A DNA stretch of 60,473 bases from Tepidimonas ignava (GTDB lineage: Bacteria > Pseudomonadota > Gammaproteobacteria > Burkholderiales > Burkholderiaceae_C), in the NCBI RefSeq assembly GCF_004342625.1, contig NZ_SMAH01000016.1:1-60473 (forward strand). Direction: 5' to 3'. Each line of letters opens with the position of its first letter. The first letter of the stretch is position 1. The notes beneath the pieces are model-generated. The model did no database searches. It saw only the letters and a list, made by a program, of their open reading frames with translations, and was not told the origin of the DNA. The translations under genes and the position numbers were made by a program. This document shows positions 18,174 through 27,012 of this stretch, piece by piece.

Positions 18174-18189
18174 TGGCACGCAACGTGCT
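18174..18189 (+). promoter_or_regulatory. Sigma-54 promoter of glnA
   Basis: TGGCACG-N4-GTGCT has the invariant GG at 18175-18176 and GC at 18187-18188 with exact -24/-12 spacing. Transcription would start near 18200. With two NtrC boxes upstream this is a classical nitrogen-limitation promoter, answered by the NtrB/NtrC pair encoded 2-3 kb downstream. Confidence 0.85.
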
Positions 18190-18243
18190 TAGCCTGACCC
18201 ACGTCAACGTTTCTGACCCCTCACCGCAACAAGGAGCACTGGC

Positions 18244-19659
18244 ATGGCCAAAACCGTCGCCGACGTCATGAACATGATCAAGGAAAACGACGTCAAGTTC
18301 GTCGATTTCCGCTTCACCGACACCCGTGGCAAGGAGCAGCACGTGACCGTGCCGGTGTCGGCCTTCAGCGAGGACAAATTCACCAGCGGCCACGCCTTCG
18401 ACGGCTCGTCGATCGCCGGCTGGAAAGGCATCGAAGCGTCCGACATGCTGCTGATGCCCGACCCCGCCACCGCCAACCTGGACCCGTTCTTCGAGGAAAC
18501 GACGCTGTTTTTGCAGTGCGACGTCATCGAGCCCAGCGACGGCAAGGCCTACGACCGTGACCCGCGCTCGATCGCCAAGCGCGCCGAGGCGTACCTGAAG
18601 GCTTCCGGCCTGGGTGACACCGCTTACTTCGGGCCTGAGCCGGAGTTTTTCCTGTTCGACGGCGTGCGCTGGAGCACCCAGCCGGGCAACTGCTTCTACG
18701 AAATCGAGGAGTACGAAGCGCCCTGGAACACCGGCACCAAATACGACAACGGCAACCGTGGCCACCGTCCGCGCACCAAGGGCGGCTACTTCCCGGTGCC
18801 GCCGGTGGACAGCACGCACGACATGCGCGCCGAGATGGTGCTGATCCTGGAGTCGCTGGGCATCCCGGTCGAGGTGTTCCACCACGAAGTGGCGGGCGCC
18901 GGCCAGTGCGAAATCGGCACCAAGTTCTCCACGCTGGTGCAGCGTGCCGACTGGACGCAGACCCTCAAGTACGTGATCTGGAACGTCGCCGAGCGCTACG
19001 GCAAGACCGCCACCTTCATGCCCAAGCCCTACCACGGCGACAACGGCAGCGGCATGCACGTGCACCAGTCGGTGTGGAAAGACGGCAAGAACCTGTTTGC
19101 CGGTGACGGCTACGCGGGCCTGAGCGACTTTGCGCTGTACTACATCGGCGGCATCATCAAGCACGCCCGCGCGCTCAACGCCATCACCAACCCCACCACC
19201 AACAGCTACAAGCGCCTGGTGCCCCACTTCGAAGCGCCGGTCAAGCTGGCGTACTCGGCCAAGAACCGCTCGGCCTCGATCCGCATCCCCTACGTGGCCA
19301 ACCCGAAGGCACGCCGTGTCGAGGCGCGCTTCCCGGACCCGATGGCCAACCCGTACCTGTGCTTTGCCGCGCTGCTGATGGCGGGCCTGGACGGCGTGGA
19401 AAACAAAATCCACCCGGGCGAAGCCGCCACCAAGGACCTGTACCACCTGCCGCCGGAAGAGGACAAGCTGGTGCCCACCGTGTGCCACAGCCTCGACATG
19501 GCGCTGGACTACCTGGACAAGGACCGTGCGTTCCTGACCAAGGGCGGCGTGTTCACCGACAGCATGATCGACGCCTACATCGAGCTCAAGATGCAGGAAG
19601 TCAACCGTGCCCGTGTCGAGGTCACCCCGACCGAGTACGACATGTACTTCAGCCTGTGA
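18244..19659 (+). CDS. glnA: Glutamine synthetase type I
   Basis: A 471-residue enzyme that makes glutamine from glutamate, ammonia and ATP. The class I marks are present: [12 protein letters not shown], the ATP-binding [10 protein letters not shown] and the adenylylation loop with its tyrosine in [10 protein letters not shown] near residue 400, so activity is expected to be tuned by GlnE-type adenylylation. AAGGAG lies 7 bases before the ATG. Upstream are two NtrC boxes and a sigma-54 promoter; downstream is a strong terminator, so the following ntrB/ntrC genes are at least partly transcribed separately. Confidence 0.97.
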   Translation: MAKTVADVMNMIKENDVKFVDFRFTDTRGKEQHVTVPVSAFSEDKFTSGHAFDGSSIAGWKGIEASDMLLMPDPATANLDPFFEETTLFLQCDVIEPSDGKAYDRDPRSIAKRAEAYLKASGLGDTAYFGPEPEFFLFDGVRWSTQPGNCFYEIEEYEAPWNTGTKYDNGNRGHRPRTKGGYFPVPPVDSTHDMRAEMVLILESLGIPVEVFHHEVAGAGQCEIGTKFSTLVQRADWTQTLKYVIWNVAERYGKTATFMPKPYHGDNGSGMHVHQSVWKDGKNLFAGDGYAGLSDFALYYIGGIIKHARALNAITNPTTNSYKRLVPHFEAPVKLAYSAKNRSASIRIPYVANPKARRVEARFPDPMANPYLCFAALLMAGLDGVENKIHPGEAATKDLYHLPPEEDKLVPTVCHSLDMALDYLDKDRAFLTKGGVFTDSMIDAYIELKMQEVNRARVEVTPTEYDMYFSL

Positions 19660-19710
19660 TGGCGCACCGCCCTGCGGCCGGCGCGACGGCAGGGCGGCGG
19701 TGACCGTGGA

Positions 19711-19745
19711 GTGCGGGGCGGCCGGGTGCCGCCCCGCACCGTTTT
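19711..19745 (+). terminator. Rho-independent terminator after glnA
   Basis: A 12-bp perfect stem (GTGCGGGGCGGC at 19711-19722 with GCCGCCCCGCAC at 19728-19739), 5-nt loop, then CGTTTT. It separates glnA from the genes that follow. Confidence 0.82.
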
Positions 19746-19761
19746 GGGTGATACTGTGGCC

Positions 19762-20310
19762 ATGAGAGCACCAACGCACGCACGCAAGGGGACGGCTGTG
19801 GCGCTGCTGCTGGCGCTGGGCGCCATGGGGCTGCCGGCGCTGGCGCAAGGCAGCAAAATCTGGCGCTGCGGCAACGAATACACCAACAACCCCGGCCCCG
19901 ACCCGCTCGGCCGTGGATGCCGCGAAGTCCAGGGAGGCAACCTGACCATCGTCGAAGGCACGCGCGTGCCGCCGCCCGCGGCCACCCCGCCGACGGGCAG
20001 CGGCGGCGCGGCCGCCGCCCCCGCGGCACGCAATGGCGCCGAGCGGGTTGGCGCTGGCGAGCAGCGCCAGCGCGACGCCGAAGCGCGCCGCATCCTGGAG
20101 CAAGAGCTGCAGCGCGCGCAGCAACGCCTGGAGCAGGCCCGCGCCGACTACGCCGACGGCAAGCCCCCGCGCCTGGCCAACGAGCGCACCGACGGGCCGC
20201 GCTACCAGGCGCGGGTGGAGGAGCTGCGCGCGCGCGTCGAGCGTGCCGAGGCCGACGTGGCCGCGCTGCAGCGTGAGCTGGCCCGCTTGCCCCCGGCCGA
20301 GGGCCGCTGA
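19762..20310 (+). CDS. Exported coiled-coil protein between glnA and ntrB
   Basis: A 182-residue protein I cannot assign to a named function. It has a signal peptide (basic start, LLLALGAMGLPALA, cleavage before Q), a short segment with two cysteines around IWRCGNEYTNNPGPDPLGRGC reminiscent of small periplasmic DUF4124-type proteins, a Pro/Ala/Gly linker, and a long charged coiled coil over roughly residues 90-180. It lies downstream of the glnA terminator and 6 bases before ntrB, so it is probably co-transcribed with ntrBC. An upstream GTG in frame at 19711 falls inside the terminator and was rejected. Confidence 0.7.
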   Translation: MRAPTHARKGTAVALLLALGAMGLPALAQGSKIWRCGNEYTNNPGPDPLGRGCREVQGGNLTIVEGTRVPPPAATPPTGSGGAAAAPAARNGAERVGAGEQRQRDAEARRILEQELQRAQQRLEQARADYADGKPPRLANERTDGPRYQARVEELRARVERAEADVAALQRELARLPPAEGR

Positions 20311-20316
20311 ACACCG

Positions 20317-21393
20317 ATGACCGACACCGCTGTACCAGCTTCGGCCGACCTGTCGGCGCTGGATCTGCTGGCCACGCTGGTGGCGGTGGTCGACGACGCC
20401 GGTCGCATCGTTTACGCCAACCACGCGCTGGAAGACGCCATCGGCCTGTCGCGGCGCAACCTGCAAGGGGTCGATCTGGCCGACTGGCTGCTGCCGGCGT
20501 CGCTGTGGCACAACGCGCTGCAAGGTGCGCAGCAGCACGAGTACGCCGTCATCCGCTACGACACGCAGTTGCGCCGCCTGCTGCGGCCGCCGCTGCCGGT
20601 GCACCTGGTGCTGGCCACGACCGACGAACGTGCGCGGCGCATCGTCGAAATGCTGCCGCTGGAGCAGCAGGCGCGTCAGGAGCGCGAAGAGCGGTTGCTG
20701 GAGCAGACCCAGGCCAACAAGGCGATGATCCGCAACCTGGCGCACGAGATCAAAAACCCCTTGGGCGGCATCCGTGGCGCGGCGCAGCTGCTGCAAATGG
20801 AGCTGGGGCAGCGGCCCGACCTGGCCGAGTACACCGACGTCATCGTGCACGAGGCCGATCGCCTGCAAGCGCTGGTGGACCGGCTGCTGGAGCCGCACCG
20901 GCGCGCGCTGCAGTTCAGCGACGTCAACATCCACGAGGTGTGCGAGCGCGTGCGCGCGGTGCTGCTGGCCGAGTTTCCCAAAGGCCTGCAGGTGGTGCGC
21001 GACTACGACACCTCGATCCCCGAGTTCCGGGGCGACCGCGAGCTGCTGATCCAGGCCGTGCTCAACCTGGCGCACAACGCCGCGCAGGCCCTGCGCGAGC
21101 GTATCGCCGCGGGCGACGCGCGCATCACCCTGCGCACGCGTGTGCAGCGGCAGGTGACCTTTGGCAAGCGGCGCGTGCGCCTGGCATTGGAATTGCATGT
21201 CATCGACAACGGCCCCGGCGTGCCCGACGACATCCGCGAGCGCATCTTTTACCCGCTGGTGTCCGGGCGCGACGGGGGCACCGGCCTGGGCCTGACGCTG
21301 GCGCAGACCTTCGTGCAGCAGCACCAGGGCCTGATCGAATGCGACAGCCGCCCGGGCCACACCGACTTCACCATCCTGATCCCGCTGGCGTGA
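20317..21393 (+). CDS. ntrB: Nitrogen sensor histidine kinase NtrB
   Basis: A 358-residue soluble kinase with no membrane segments. The N-terminal third is a PAS domain (VAVVDDAGRIVYANHALEDAIGLS). The H-box is RNLAHEIKNPLGGIRGAAQLL near residue 140, and the ATP-binding N, G1 and G2 boxes follow (NLAHNAAQAL, DNGPGVP, GGTGLGL). It is expected to phosphorylate NtrC when PII signals low nitrogen. It lies 47 bases upstream of ntrC. Confidence 0.95.
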   Translation: MTDTAVPASADLSALDLLATLVAVVDDAGRIVYANHALEDAIGLSRRNLQGVDLADWLLPASLWHNALQGAQQHEYAVIRYDTQLRRLLRPPLPVHLVLATTDERARRIVEMLPLEQQARQEREERLLEQTQANKAMIRNLAHEIKNPLGGIRGAAQLLQMELGQRPDLAEYTDVIVHEADRLQALVDRLLEPHRRALQFSDVNIHEVCERVRAVLLAEFPKGLQVVRDYDTSIPEFRGDRELLIQAVLNLAHNAAQALRERIAAGDARITLRTRVQRQVTFGKRRVRLALELHVIDNGPGVPDDIRERIFYPLVSGRDGGTGLGLTLAQTFVQQHQGLIECDSRPGHTDFTILIPLA

Positions 21394-21439
21394 GTGCGGC
21401 CACGGGGCCCGGGGTGGCAACGATGCACAAGGCTGGCGC

Positions 21440-22912
21440 ATGAAACCGATCTGGATCGTCGACGATGACCCCTCCATCCGCTTCGTGCTGGAAAAAGCCC
21501 TGGCGCGCGAGGGCCTGACCACACGCAGCTTCGATTCGCCGCGCGCCGTGCTGGACGCCTTGGCCGACGCCAGCGACGACGGCCCGCAGGTGCTGGTCAG
21601 CGACATCCGCATGCCCGGCAGCACCGGCTTGCAACTGCTGGAGCAGGTGCGCCGCCAGCGCCCCCGGCTGCCGGTGATCATCATGACCGCCTACTCCGAC
21701 CTGGACAGCGCGGTGGCAGCGTTTCAGGGTGGGGCGTTTGAGTACCTGCCCAAGCCGTTCGACTTGCCCAAAGCGGTCGAGCTGATCCGCCGCGCCGCCG
21801 ATGAGAGCCTGCGCGACGAGGAAGCCAGCGCCGAGGCCCTGCAGGTGGCGCCCGAAATGCTGGGGCAGGCGCCGGCCATGCAGGACGTGTTTCGCGCCAT
21901 CGGCCGGCTCAGCCAAAGCCACGTCACGGTGCTGATCACCGGCGAATCCGGCACCGGCAAAGAGCTGGTGGCGCGCGCGTTGCACAAGCACTCGCCGCGC
22001 GCGGGCGGTCCGTTCGTCGCCATCAACACCGCCGCCATCCCGCGCGACCTGCTGGAGTCCGAGCTGTTTGGCCACGAGCGCGGCGCCTTCACCGGCGCGC
22101 AGGCGCTGCGCCGCGGCCGCTTCGAGCAGGCCGAGGGCGGCACGCTGTTTCTGGACGAAATCGGCGACATGCCGCTGGAGTTGCAAACGCGCCTGCTGCG
22201 CGTGTTGTCCGACGGGCATTACTACCGCGTCGGCGGCCACGCCCCCATCAAGGCCAACGTGCGTGTCATCGCCGCCACGCACCAAAACCTGGAGCAGCGC
22301 GTGCGCGAAGGCGCGTTCCGCGAAGACCTGTACCACCGCCTCAACGTCATCCGCCTGCGCCTGCCGCCGCTGCGCCAGCGGCGTGAGGACATCCCGCTGC
22401 TGGCGCGGTTCTTTTTGCAGCAAAGCGCACGCCAACTGGCGGTGGAGCCCAAGCGCTTGTCGCCCGAAGCACTGGCCGCCCTGCAGCGCTACGACTTTCC
22501 CGGCAACGTGCGCCAGTTGGAAAACCTGTGCCACTGGCTCACCGTGATGGCCCCGGCGCAGGTGGTGGGGGTGGAGGACTTGCCGCCCGAGGTGCTGCAA
22601 GCGTTGGCGGCGCCAGCCGCCCCCGCGGACCTTGGCACCGCGGTCACACCAGCCACCCCCCGCGCGCCGGCGGACCGTGCGGGGCCGGGCGGCCCGGCGG
22701 GCTGGGAAGACGCCCTGCGTGCCGAAGCGCTGCAGTTGCTGCACGCCCAGCCCGGTCAGGTGTGGGACGCGCTCACCCAGCGCTTCGAGCGCTGCCTGAT
22801 CGAGGCGGCCTTGCACCACACCCACGGCCGCCGTATCGACGCCGCGCAGCGCCTGGGCATCGGCCGCAACACCATCACACGCAAGATCGACGAGTTGGGG
22901 TTGGATGGCTGA
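21440..22912 (+). CDS. ntrC: Nitrogen response regulator NtrC
   Basis: A 490-residue sigma-54 activator. Receiver domain residues 1-120 (IVDDDPSIRF, phosphoacceptor D in VSDIRMPG, LPKPFDLPKAVEL), AAA+ domain with Walker A GESGTGKE and the sigma-54 contact loop ELFGHERGAFTGA, and a Fis-type helix-turn-helix at the C-terminus (RIDAAQRLGIGRNTITRKI). It activates nitrogen-scavenging genes, here very likely glnA through the two upstream boxes. It ends 7 bases from the convergent pilR gene. Confidence 0.96.
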   Translation: MKPIWIVDDDPSIRFVLEKALAREGLTTRSFDSPRAVLDALADASDDGPQVLVSDIRMPGSTGLQLLEQVRRQRPRLPVIIMTAYSDLDSAVAAFQGGAFEYLPKPFDLPKAVELIRRAADESLRDEEASAEALQVAPEMLGQAPAMQDVFRAIGRLSQSHVTVLITGESGTGKELVARALHKHSPRAGGPFVAINTAAIPRDLLESELFGHERGAFTGAQALRRGRFEQAEGGTLFLDEIGDMPLELQTRLLRVLSDGHYYRVGGHAPIKANVRVIAATHQNLEQRVREGAFREDLYHRLNVIRLRLPPLRQRREDIPLLARFFLQQSARQLAVEPKRLSPEALAALQRYDFPGNVRQLENLCHWLTVMAPAQVVGVEDLPPEVLQALAAPAAPADLGTAVTPATPRAPADRAGPGGPAGWEDALRAEALQLLHAQPGQVWDALTQRFERCLIEAALHHTHGRRIDAAQRLGIGRNTITRKIDELGLDG

Positions 22913-22919
22913 GGATGCC

Positions 22920-24269
22920 TCACGCCGCCAGGCCGAGCCGCTGCATCCAGTAGCGCAGCTTGGCCAGTGTCCAGCCCAGCTCGCGCGCGGTGCGTGATTG
23001 GTTCCAGCGGTTGCGCTGCAGCCGGGCCTCCAGCTCGGCGCGGGTCAGCGGGGCGTCGTCGTGGTCGGCCGGGATCTCGGCGTCGCCGTGGGCGGCGGCA
23101 TCCAGCGCCAGCGCCTCGGCGTCCAGCGTCGGGCCGGGGTGCAGGGCCAGCGCGCGCTCCAGCAGGTTTTCCAGCTCGCGCACGTTGCCAGGGAACGGGT
23201 GGCGACGCAGCCGCGCCAGCGCCGCTTCGGTCAGGCGGGGCGGGGCGGGTAGGCGTTCGCGCTGCGCCAACCGTTGCAGGATGGCCACGGCGATGGCGGG
23301 CAGGTCGTCGGGGTGCTCGCGCAGCGCCGGGGCGTGGATCGGGATGACGTTGAGGCGGTAGTACAGGTCATGGCGGAACTGGCCCGCCTGAACGAGCTGC
23401 GCCAGCGCTTTGTGGGTGGCGCTGACAATGCGCACGTCCACCGGCTCCTCCGCCACGGCCCCCACAGGGCGCACGGCGCGTTCCTGCAGCGCGCGCAGCA
23501 GCTTGACCTGCATCGGCAGTGGCAGGTCGGCGACTTCGTCGAGGAACAGCGTGCCACCATGCGCGGCCTGGAACAGCCCGACGCGGTCGGCGCTGGCGCC
23601 GGTGAAGGCGCCGCGCTTGTGGCCAAACAGCTCGGACTCCAGCAGATCCGGTGGAATGGCGCCGCAGTTGACGGCCACAAACGGCCCGCTGGCACGGTGG
23701 CTGCACGCGTGCAGGGCGCGCGCGATCAGCTCTTTGCCGGTGCCGGATTCGCCGCTGATCAACACGGGCGCCATCGTGCGCGCCACGCGCTGCACCGTGG
23801 CGCGCACGGCTTGCATGGCCTCGGAGTCGCCCACCAGTTGTTGCAGGGCGTCGTTGTGGCTTGGGTCGGGGGCGGCCAGCGCCGGCGTGGGCGAAGGTGC
23901 GGCGCTGGCTTGCAGCGCGGCCACCACCGCCTGCCGCAGCCGGGCCGGGGACACCGGTTTGGTCAGGTAGTCGAAGGCGCCGGCCTTGAGGGCCTGCACC
24001 GCGTTGTCGGCCGATCCGTAGGCCGTGACCACGATCGCCCGCTCGGGCCGCCCGGCGCGGGCCAGCTCCTGCAGCAGTTCCAATCCGCTGCCGTCGGGCA
24101 GCCGCATGTCGATGATCAACACGCTGTAGCGCTGCGCTTGCAGGCATTGGCGCGCGTGCGCCACGTCCGAGGCCTGGTCCACCGCGGTGCCGACCTTGGC
24201 CAGCGTCAGCGCGTAGAGCTGGCGCAGGTCGGGCTCGTCTTCGACGATCAGCACGGCGGGCGCGTTCAT
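22920..24269 (-). CDS. pilR: Sigma-54 response regulator PilR
   Basis: A 449-residue activator. Receiver domain ([16 protein letters not shown], phosphoacceptor in [12 protein letters not shown]), AAA+ domain with GESGTGKE and [13 protein letters not shown], and a C-terminal Fis-type helix-turn-helix ([22 protein letters not shown]). The [16 protein letters not shown] ending and the upstream PilS-like kinase identify it as PilR, activator of the major pilin gene. The predicted target, pilA, lies 35 kb away at 58.7-59.0 kb and has a sigma-54 promoter. Start at 24269 overlaps the pilS stop (ATGA). The assignment to PilR rather than another NtrC-family regulator rests on the partner and gene order. 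Confidence 0.87.
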   Translation of the reverse strand: MNAPAVLIVEDEPDLRQLYALTLAKVGTAVDQASDVAHARQCLQAQRYSVLIIDMRLPDGSGLELLQELARAGRPERAIVVTAYGSADNAVQALKAGAFDYLTKPVSPARLRQAVVAALQASAAPSPTPALAAPDPSHNDALQQLVGDSEAMQAVRATVQRVARTMAPVLISGESGTGKELIARALHACSHRASGPFVAVNCGAIPPDLLESELFGHKRGAFTGASADRVGLFQAAHGGTLFLDEVADLPLPMQVKLLRALQERAVRPVGAVAEEPVDVRIVSATHKALAQLVQAGQFRHDLYYRLNVIPIHAPALREHPDDLPAIAVAILQRLAQRERLPAPPRLTEAALARLRRHPFPGNVRELENLLERALALHPGPTLDAEALALDAAAHGDAEIPADHDDAPLTRAELEARLQRNRWNQSRTARELGWTLAKLRYWMQRLGLAA

Positions 24270-25957
24270 GGCTCGGACGGTGTGGACAGCGGCACGCTCA
24301 CCACGAAGGCGTTGCCGGCGCGGCCGGCGCGGGTGGCCACGTCGTGGTGCAGGCTGGCATGATAGCGTTGGCACAGCTCACGCGACAAAAACAGCCCCAG
24401 CCCGCTGGAGCGGCTGTGCGCGCTGGCAAAGGGCTCGAACAGGTGGTCACGCAACGGCGCCCCGATGGGCGGGCTGTCGCTCCACACGCTCAGGTGGGCG
24501 TGGTGGGCGTCGCTGTGCGTTTCCACCCGGATGGCGCCAGGGGACGCGCTGGCGTGCCGGTCGGCGTTGTCCAGCAGGTTGACCAGCACGCGGCGCAGAT
24601 GTTCGGGGTCGAAGCGCACCTGCGCCGATGGCGCTGCGAGCGACGTTTGCAGCCGCGCGCCTTGGGGCCGCTGCGCCAGCCAATCGCGCAGCACCGCGTC
24701 GACGAAGGGGTCCAGCGCCAGCACGCCGGCAGGCCCTGTCACGGCGTCCGACCACGGGTTGCGGGCCGCTTCCAGCACATCGTCCACCGTGCGCGCCAGC
24801 CGCCGCACGTTTTGCTCGATCAAGGTGAGCAAGCGGCGCTGGGCGGCGCTGGGGTCATCCTCCTGCAGCAAGGCGCTGGCCTGCGCGATGGCCGCCAGGG
24901 GGTTGCGGATTTCGTGCGCCACGGCGGCCGAAACCCGGCCCATCGCGGCCAGCTTTTCGGTGTGGATGCGCTGCTCGAGCGCGTGCAGGTCTTGCAGCAG
25001 CAGCACCTCGGCCACCAAGCCTGGGCCGAGGTCGGCAAGGCGGGGCTGCACCCGCACCCGGCGCTGGCGCCCGTCGGGCAAGGGCAGGGTCAGGTCGTGG
25101 GTTCCGGTTGGGTGGGGCTGGGTGGTCAGCCAGTGCGCCAACGCCTGCCAGGCCGGCGTGCCGCCCACCGCTGCGACGAGAGCCTCGGGGTCGTCCGGCG
25201 CCGCGACCAACTCGTCGCCCACCCCCAGCATGCGGGCGGCGGCCGGGTTGACGTAGCGGGGGTGCCCCGCGCCGTCGGTGACGACGATGCCCTCTTGCAG
25301 GCCGCGCGCGATCAGGCGGTTGACCTCGGTTTGCAGCCGGGCCCGAGCCTCGCCGTGGCGGGCCGCGGCCGCTTCGGCCGCCAGGCGGGTGGTCAGGTGC
25401 GCGGCCAGCAGCGCCACCGCGAACAGCCCCGTGCCGGTCACGCCCGCTTGCAGCCAGGCCGCGCCGCCCAGCGTGTCGACGGCCGCTGCCCGGCCCAACA
25501 GCACCAGGGTGCCGGCGGCGGCCGCGCCCAGCGCCAGCCGCGGCGGCCCCAGCACCGCCGCCAGCAACACCGGCCACACGAACAGCGGGGTGAAGTTGAG
25601 CCCCCCGGGGGCCAGCACCTCCAGCGCGGCGAACACCGCCAGGTCGGCCCATACCGTCAACAACCACAGCGGCGACCACACCCCCGCGGTGTGGGCGGGC
25701 GGGCCGAGCGCCAAGCCCACCACCGTCCAGACCACGAACAGCGCGTTGAGCGCCAGCACCCACGCTGTGGTCTGTCCGTGGTACCAGCCCACGCTCTCCA
25801 GGGCCAGCAGGCCCAGCGCCAGCAGCACGCGCACCCACAGCAACAGACGCCACAGGCGCACCGGCGGCGCGGCGGCATCGCGCGCGCCGGGCAGGGGCCA
25901 CGACGGCCCCAACCCTGCGCGGGCGGGGTCATCCTTCGGCCAGGCGTCGGTGCTCAT
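24266..25957 (-). CDS. pilS: Sensor histidine kinase PilS
   Basis: A 563-residue membrane kinase. About six hydrophobic segments cover residues 35-210, the PilS-type multi-pass input domain. A PAS-like region follows ([23 protein letters not shown]), then the H-box ([21 protein letters not shown]) and catalytic ATP-binding boxes ([24 protein letters not shown]). In Pseudomonas PilS senses pilin in the membrane and controls PilR. The start at 25957 lies inside the preceding PP0621 gene (29-bp overlap), and the stop overlaps the pilR start. Confidence 0.87.
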   Translation of the reverse strand: MSTDAWPKDDPARAGLGPSWPLPGARDAAAPPVRLWRLLLWVRVLLALGLLALESVGWYHGQTTAWVLALNALFVVWTVVGLALGPPAHTAGVWSPLWLLTVWADLAVFAALEVLAPGGLNFTPLFVWPVLLAAVLGPPRLALGAAAAGTLVLLGRAAAVDTLGGAAWLQAGVTGTGLFAVALLAAHLTTRLAAEAAAARHGEARARLQTEVNRLIARGLQEGIVVTDGAGHPRYVNPAAARMLGVGDELVAAPDDPEALVAAVGGTPAWQALAHWLTTQPHPTGTHDLTLPLPDGRQRRVRVQPRLADLGPGLVAEVLLLQDLHALEQRIHTEKLAAMGRVSAAVAHEIRNPLAAIAQASALLQEDDPSAAQRRLLTLIEQNVRRLARTVDDVLEAARNPWSDAVTGPAGVLALDPFVDAVLRDWLAQRPQGARLQTSLAAPSAQVRFDPEHLRRVLVNLLDNADRHASASPGAIRVETHSDAHHAHLSVWSDSPPIGAPLRDHLFEPFASAHSRSSGLGLFLSRELCQRYHASLHHDVATRAGRAGNAFVVSVPLSTPSEP

Positions 25958-26177
25958 CGCTGCAGTACGGGCCAAGCGCGCCGCGCACGGCGTCGCTGGC
26001 GGGCACGTGGGTGCCGCAATGGCGGCAGCGCAGCATCGGCTCGGGCAGGTGTGAGGGGGTGGCCGGCGCCTTGCCAGGGGTGGGCCTGGGTGGGCGGGGT
26101 ACCCGCTGCTGGCGCCACCAGGCCCAGCCCAGCACCACCACCGCGATCACCAGCAGCCACTTCAACAACCCCTGCAT
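25929..26177 (-). CDS. PP0621-family small membrane-anchored protein
   Basis: An 82-residue protein with one N-terminal membrane helix (LLKWLLVIAVVVLGWAW), a proline-rich linker, and a small C-terminal domain with a CRHCGTHVP and YCSDEH metal-site pattern (two Cys, then Cys and His). This matches the PP0621 family, commonly found upstream of pilS in betaproteobacteria. Function unknown; the Cys/His set suggests zinc binding. Its last 29 bases overlap the pilS start, so expression is probably coupled. Confidence 0.8.
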   Translation of the reverse strand: MQGLLKWLLVIAVVVLGWAWWRQQRVPRPPRPTPGKAPATPSHLPEPMLRCRHCGTHVPASDAVRGALGPYCSDEHRRLAEG

Positions 26178-26186
26178 GGCGCCCTT

Positions 26187-26987
26187 TCAGACCGCGCCGC
26201 GGCGCAGGATCACTTCCAGCACGAAGTGCGAACCGACGTAGCCCAGCAGCAGCAGCGCGCCGGCCGCATACAGCATGCGCACCGCCAAGCGGCCACGCCA
26301 ACCCCAGCGCCAGCGCCCCCACAGCAGCACCGCCAGCACCACCCACGACAGCACCGTGAAGACGGTTTTGTGCGTGATCCAGCGTGCGGCGGTGCCGAGT
26401 TGCTCGGCAAAGACCCACCCCGCCAACAGCGTCAGCGTCAACAGCGCGAACGCCGCTGCGACGAAGCGAAACGTCAGCCGCTCCAGCGCCAGCAGCGGCA
26501 GCGCCGTGGGCTGCACCCCCCCGGCGCGGATGCTGGCCTCGGTGCGCTGCATCATCCAGCCGTGCGCCACCGCCGCGCCCAGCAGTCCGTACGAGGCAAA
26601 CCCCAGCGACCAATGCAGGGGCAGCCAGGGCGACGGCAAGGCTGGCACCACCGTGCCGGGAAACAGCAGCGCCAGCAACACCGCGGGCGCGCCCAGCAGC
26701 GCCAGCGGCCAGCGCACGCCCATCTGGGGGTACAGCCGCGTTTCCACCGCGTACACCGCCAGCACCAGCCACGCCGTCACCGACAGCGTCGGGGCAAAAC
26801 CAAAGCGCACCGGCGGGACGGCAAACCCCGTGGCCAGCGCCAGCGCGTGCAGCGCCAGCGTGGCCCACAGCAGCATGTCCAACCCACGCCCTGCCGCGCG
26901 CCGCGCCCAGGCGGCCAGCGCGGCGTAACCCACCGCGGCGCCCAGCGCGGGCATCACCATCCACCAGGGGCTCGCCGATACAATCAT
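26187..26987 (-). CDS. YpjD/CcsA-like inner-membrane protein
   Basis: A 266-residue membrane protein with about eight hydrophobic segments. It belongs to the cytochrome-c-assembly (CcsA/CcmC-related) family in its YpjD form, with conserved histidines in LPLHWSLGFASYGLL and ARWITHKTVFTVLSW and a C-terminal GYVGSHFVLEV. The link to cytochrome c maturation is by family; YpjD has no settled role. It sits next to ffh, a common arrangement in proteobacteria. The ATG at 26987 has no Shine-Dalgarno but is 6 nt from a -10-like TACACT. Confidence 0.83.
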   Translation of the reverse strand: MIVSASPWWMVMPALGAAVGYAALAAWARRAAGRGLDMLLWATLALHALALATGFAVPPVRFGFAPTLSVTAWLVLAVYAVETRLYPQMGVRWPLALLGAPAVLLALLFPGTVVPALPSPWLPLHWSLGFASYGLLGAAVAHGWMMQRTEASIRAGGVQPTALPLLALERLTFRFVAAAFALLTLTLLAGWVFAEQLGTAARWITHKTVFTVLSWVVLAVLLWGRWRWGWRGRLAVRMLYAAGALLLLGYVGSHFVLEVILRRGAV

Positions 26988-26993
26988 CCGTCT

Positions 26994-26999
26994 AGTGTA
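26994..26999 (-). promoter_or_regulatory. -10-like TACACT six nt before ypjD-like start
   Basis: TACACT on the minus strand lies 6 nt before the ATG at 26987. It overlaps, on the opposite strand, a TAGTGT (26993-26998) that could serve ffh, giving near-palindromic back-to-back -10 elements. Confidence 0.35.
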
Positions 27000-27012
27000 A
27001 CGAAGCCCCGCC

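Noticed and set aside
18160-21684. A 1174-codon open frame antisense to glnA, the small exported gene and ntrB
   Set aside because: Same GC-driven artefact; it runs through the glnA promoter, terminator and three firm genes on the plus strand.
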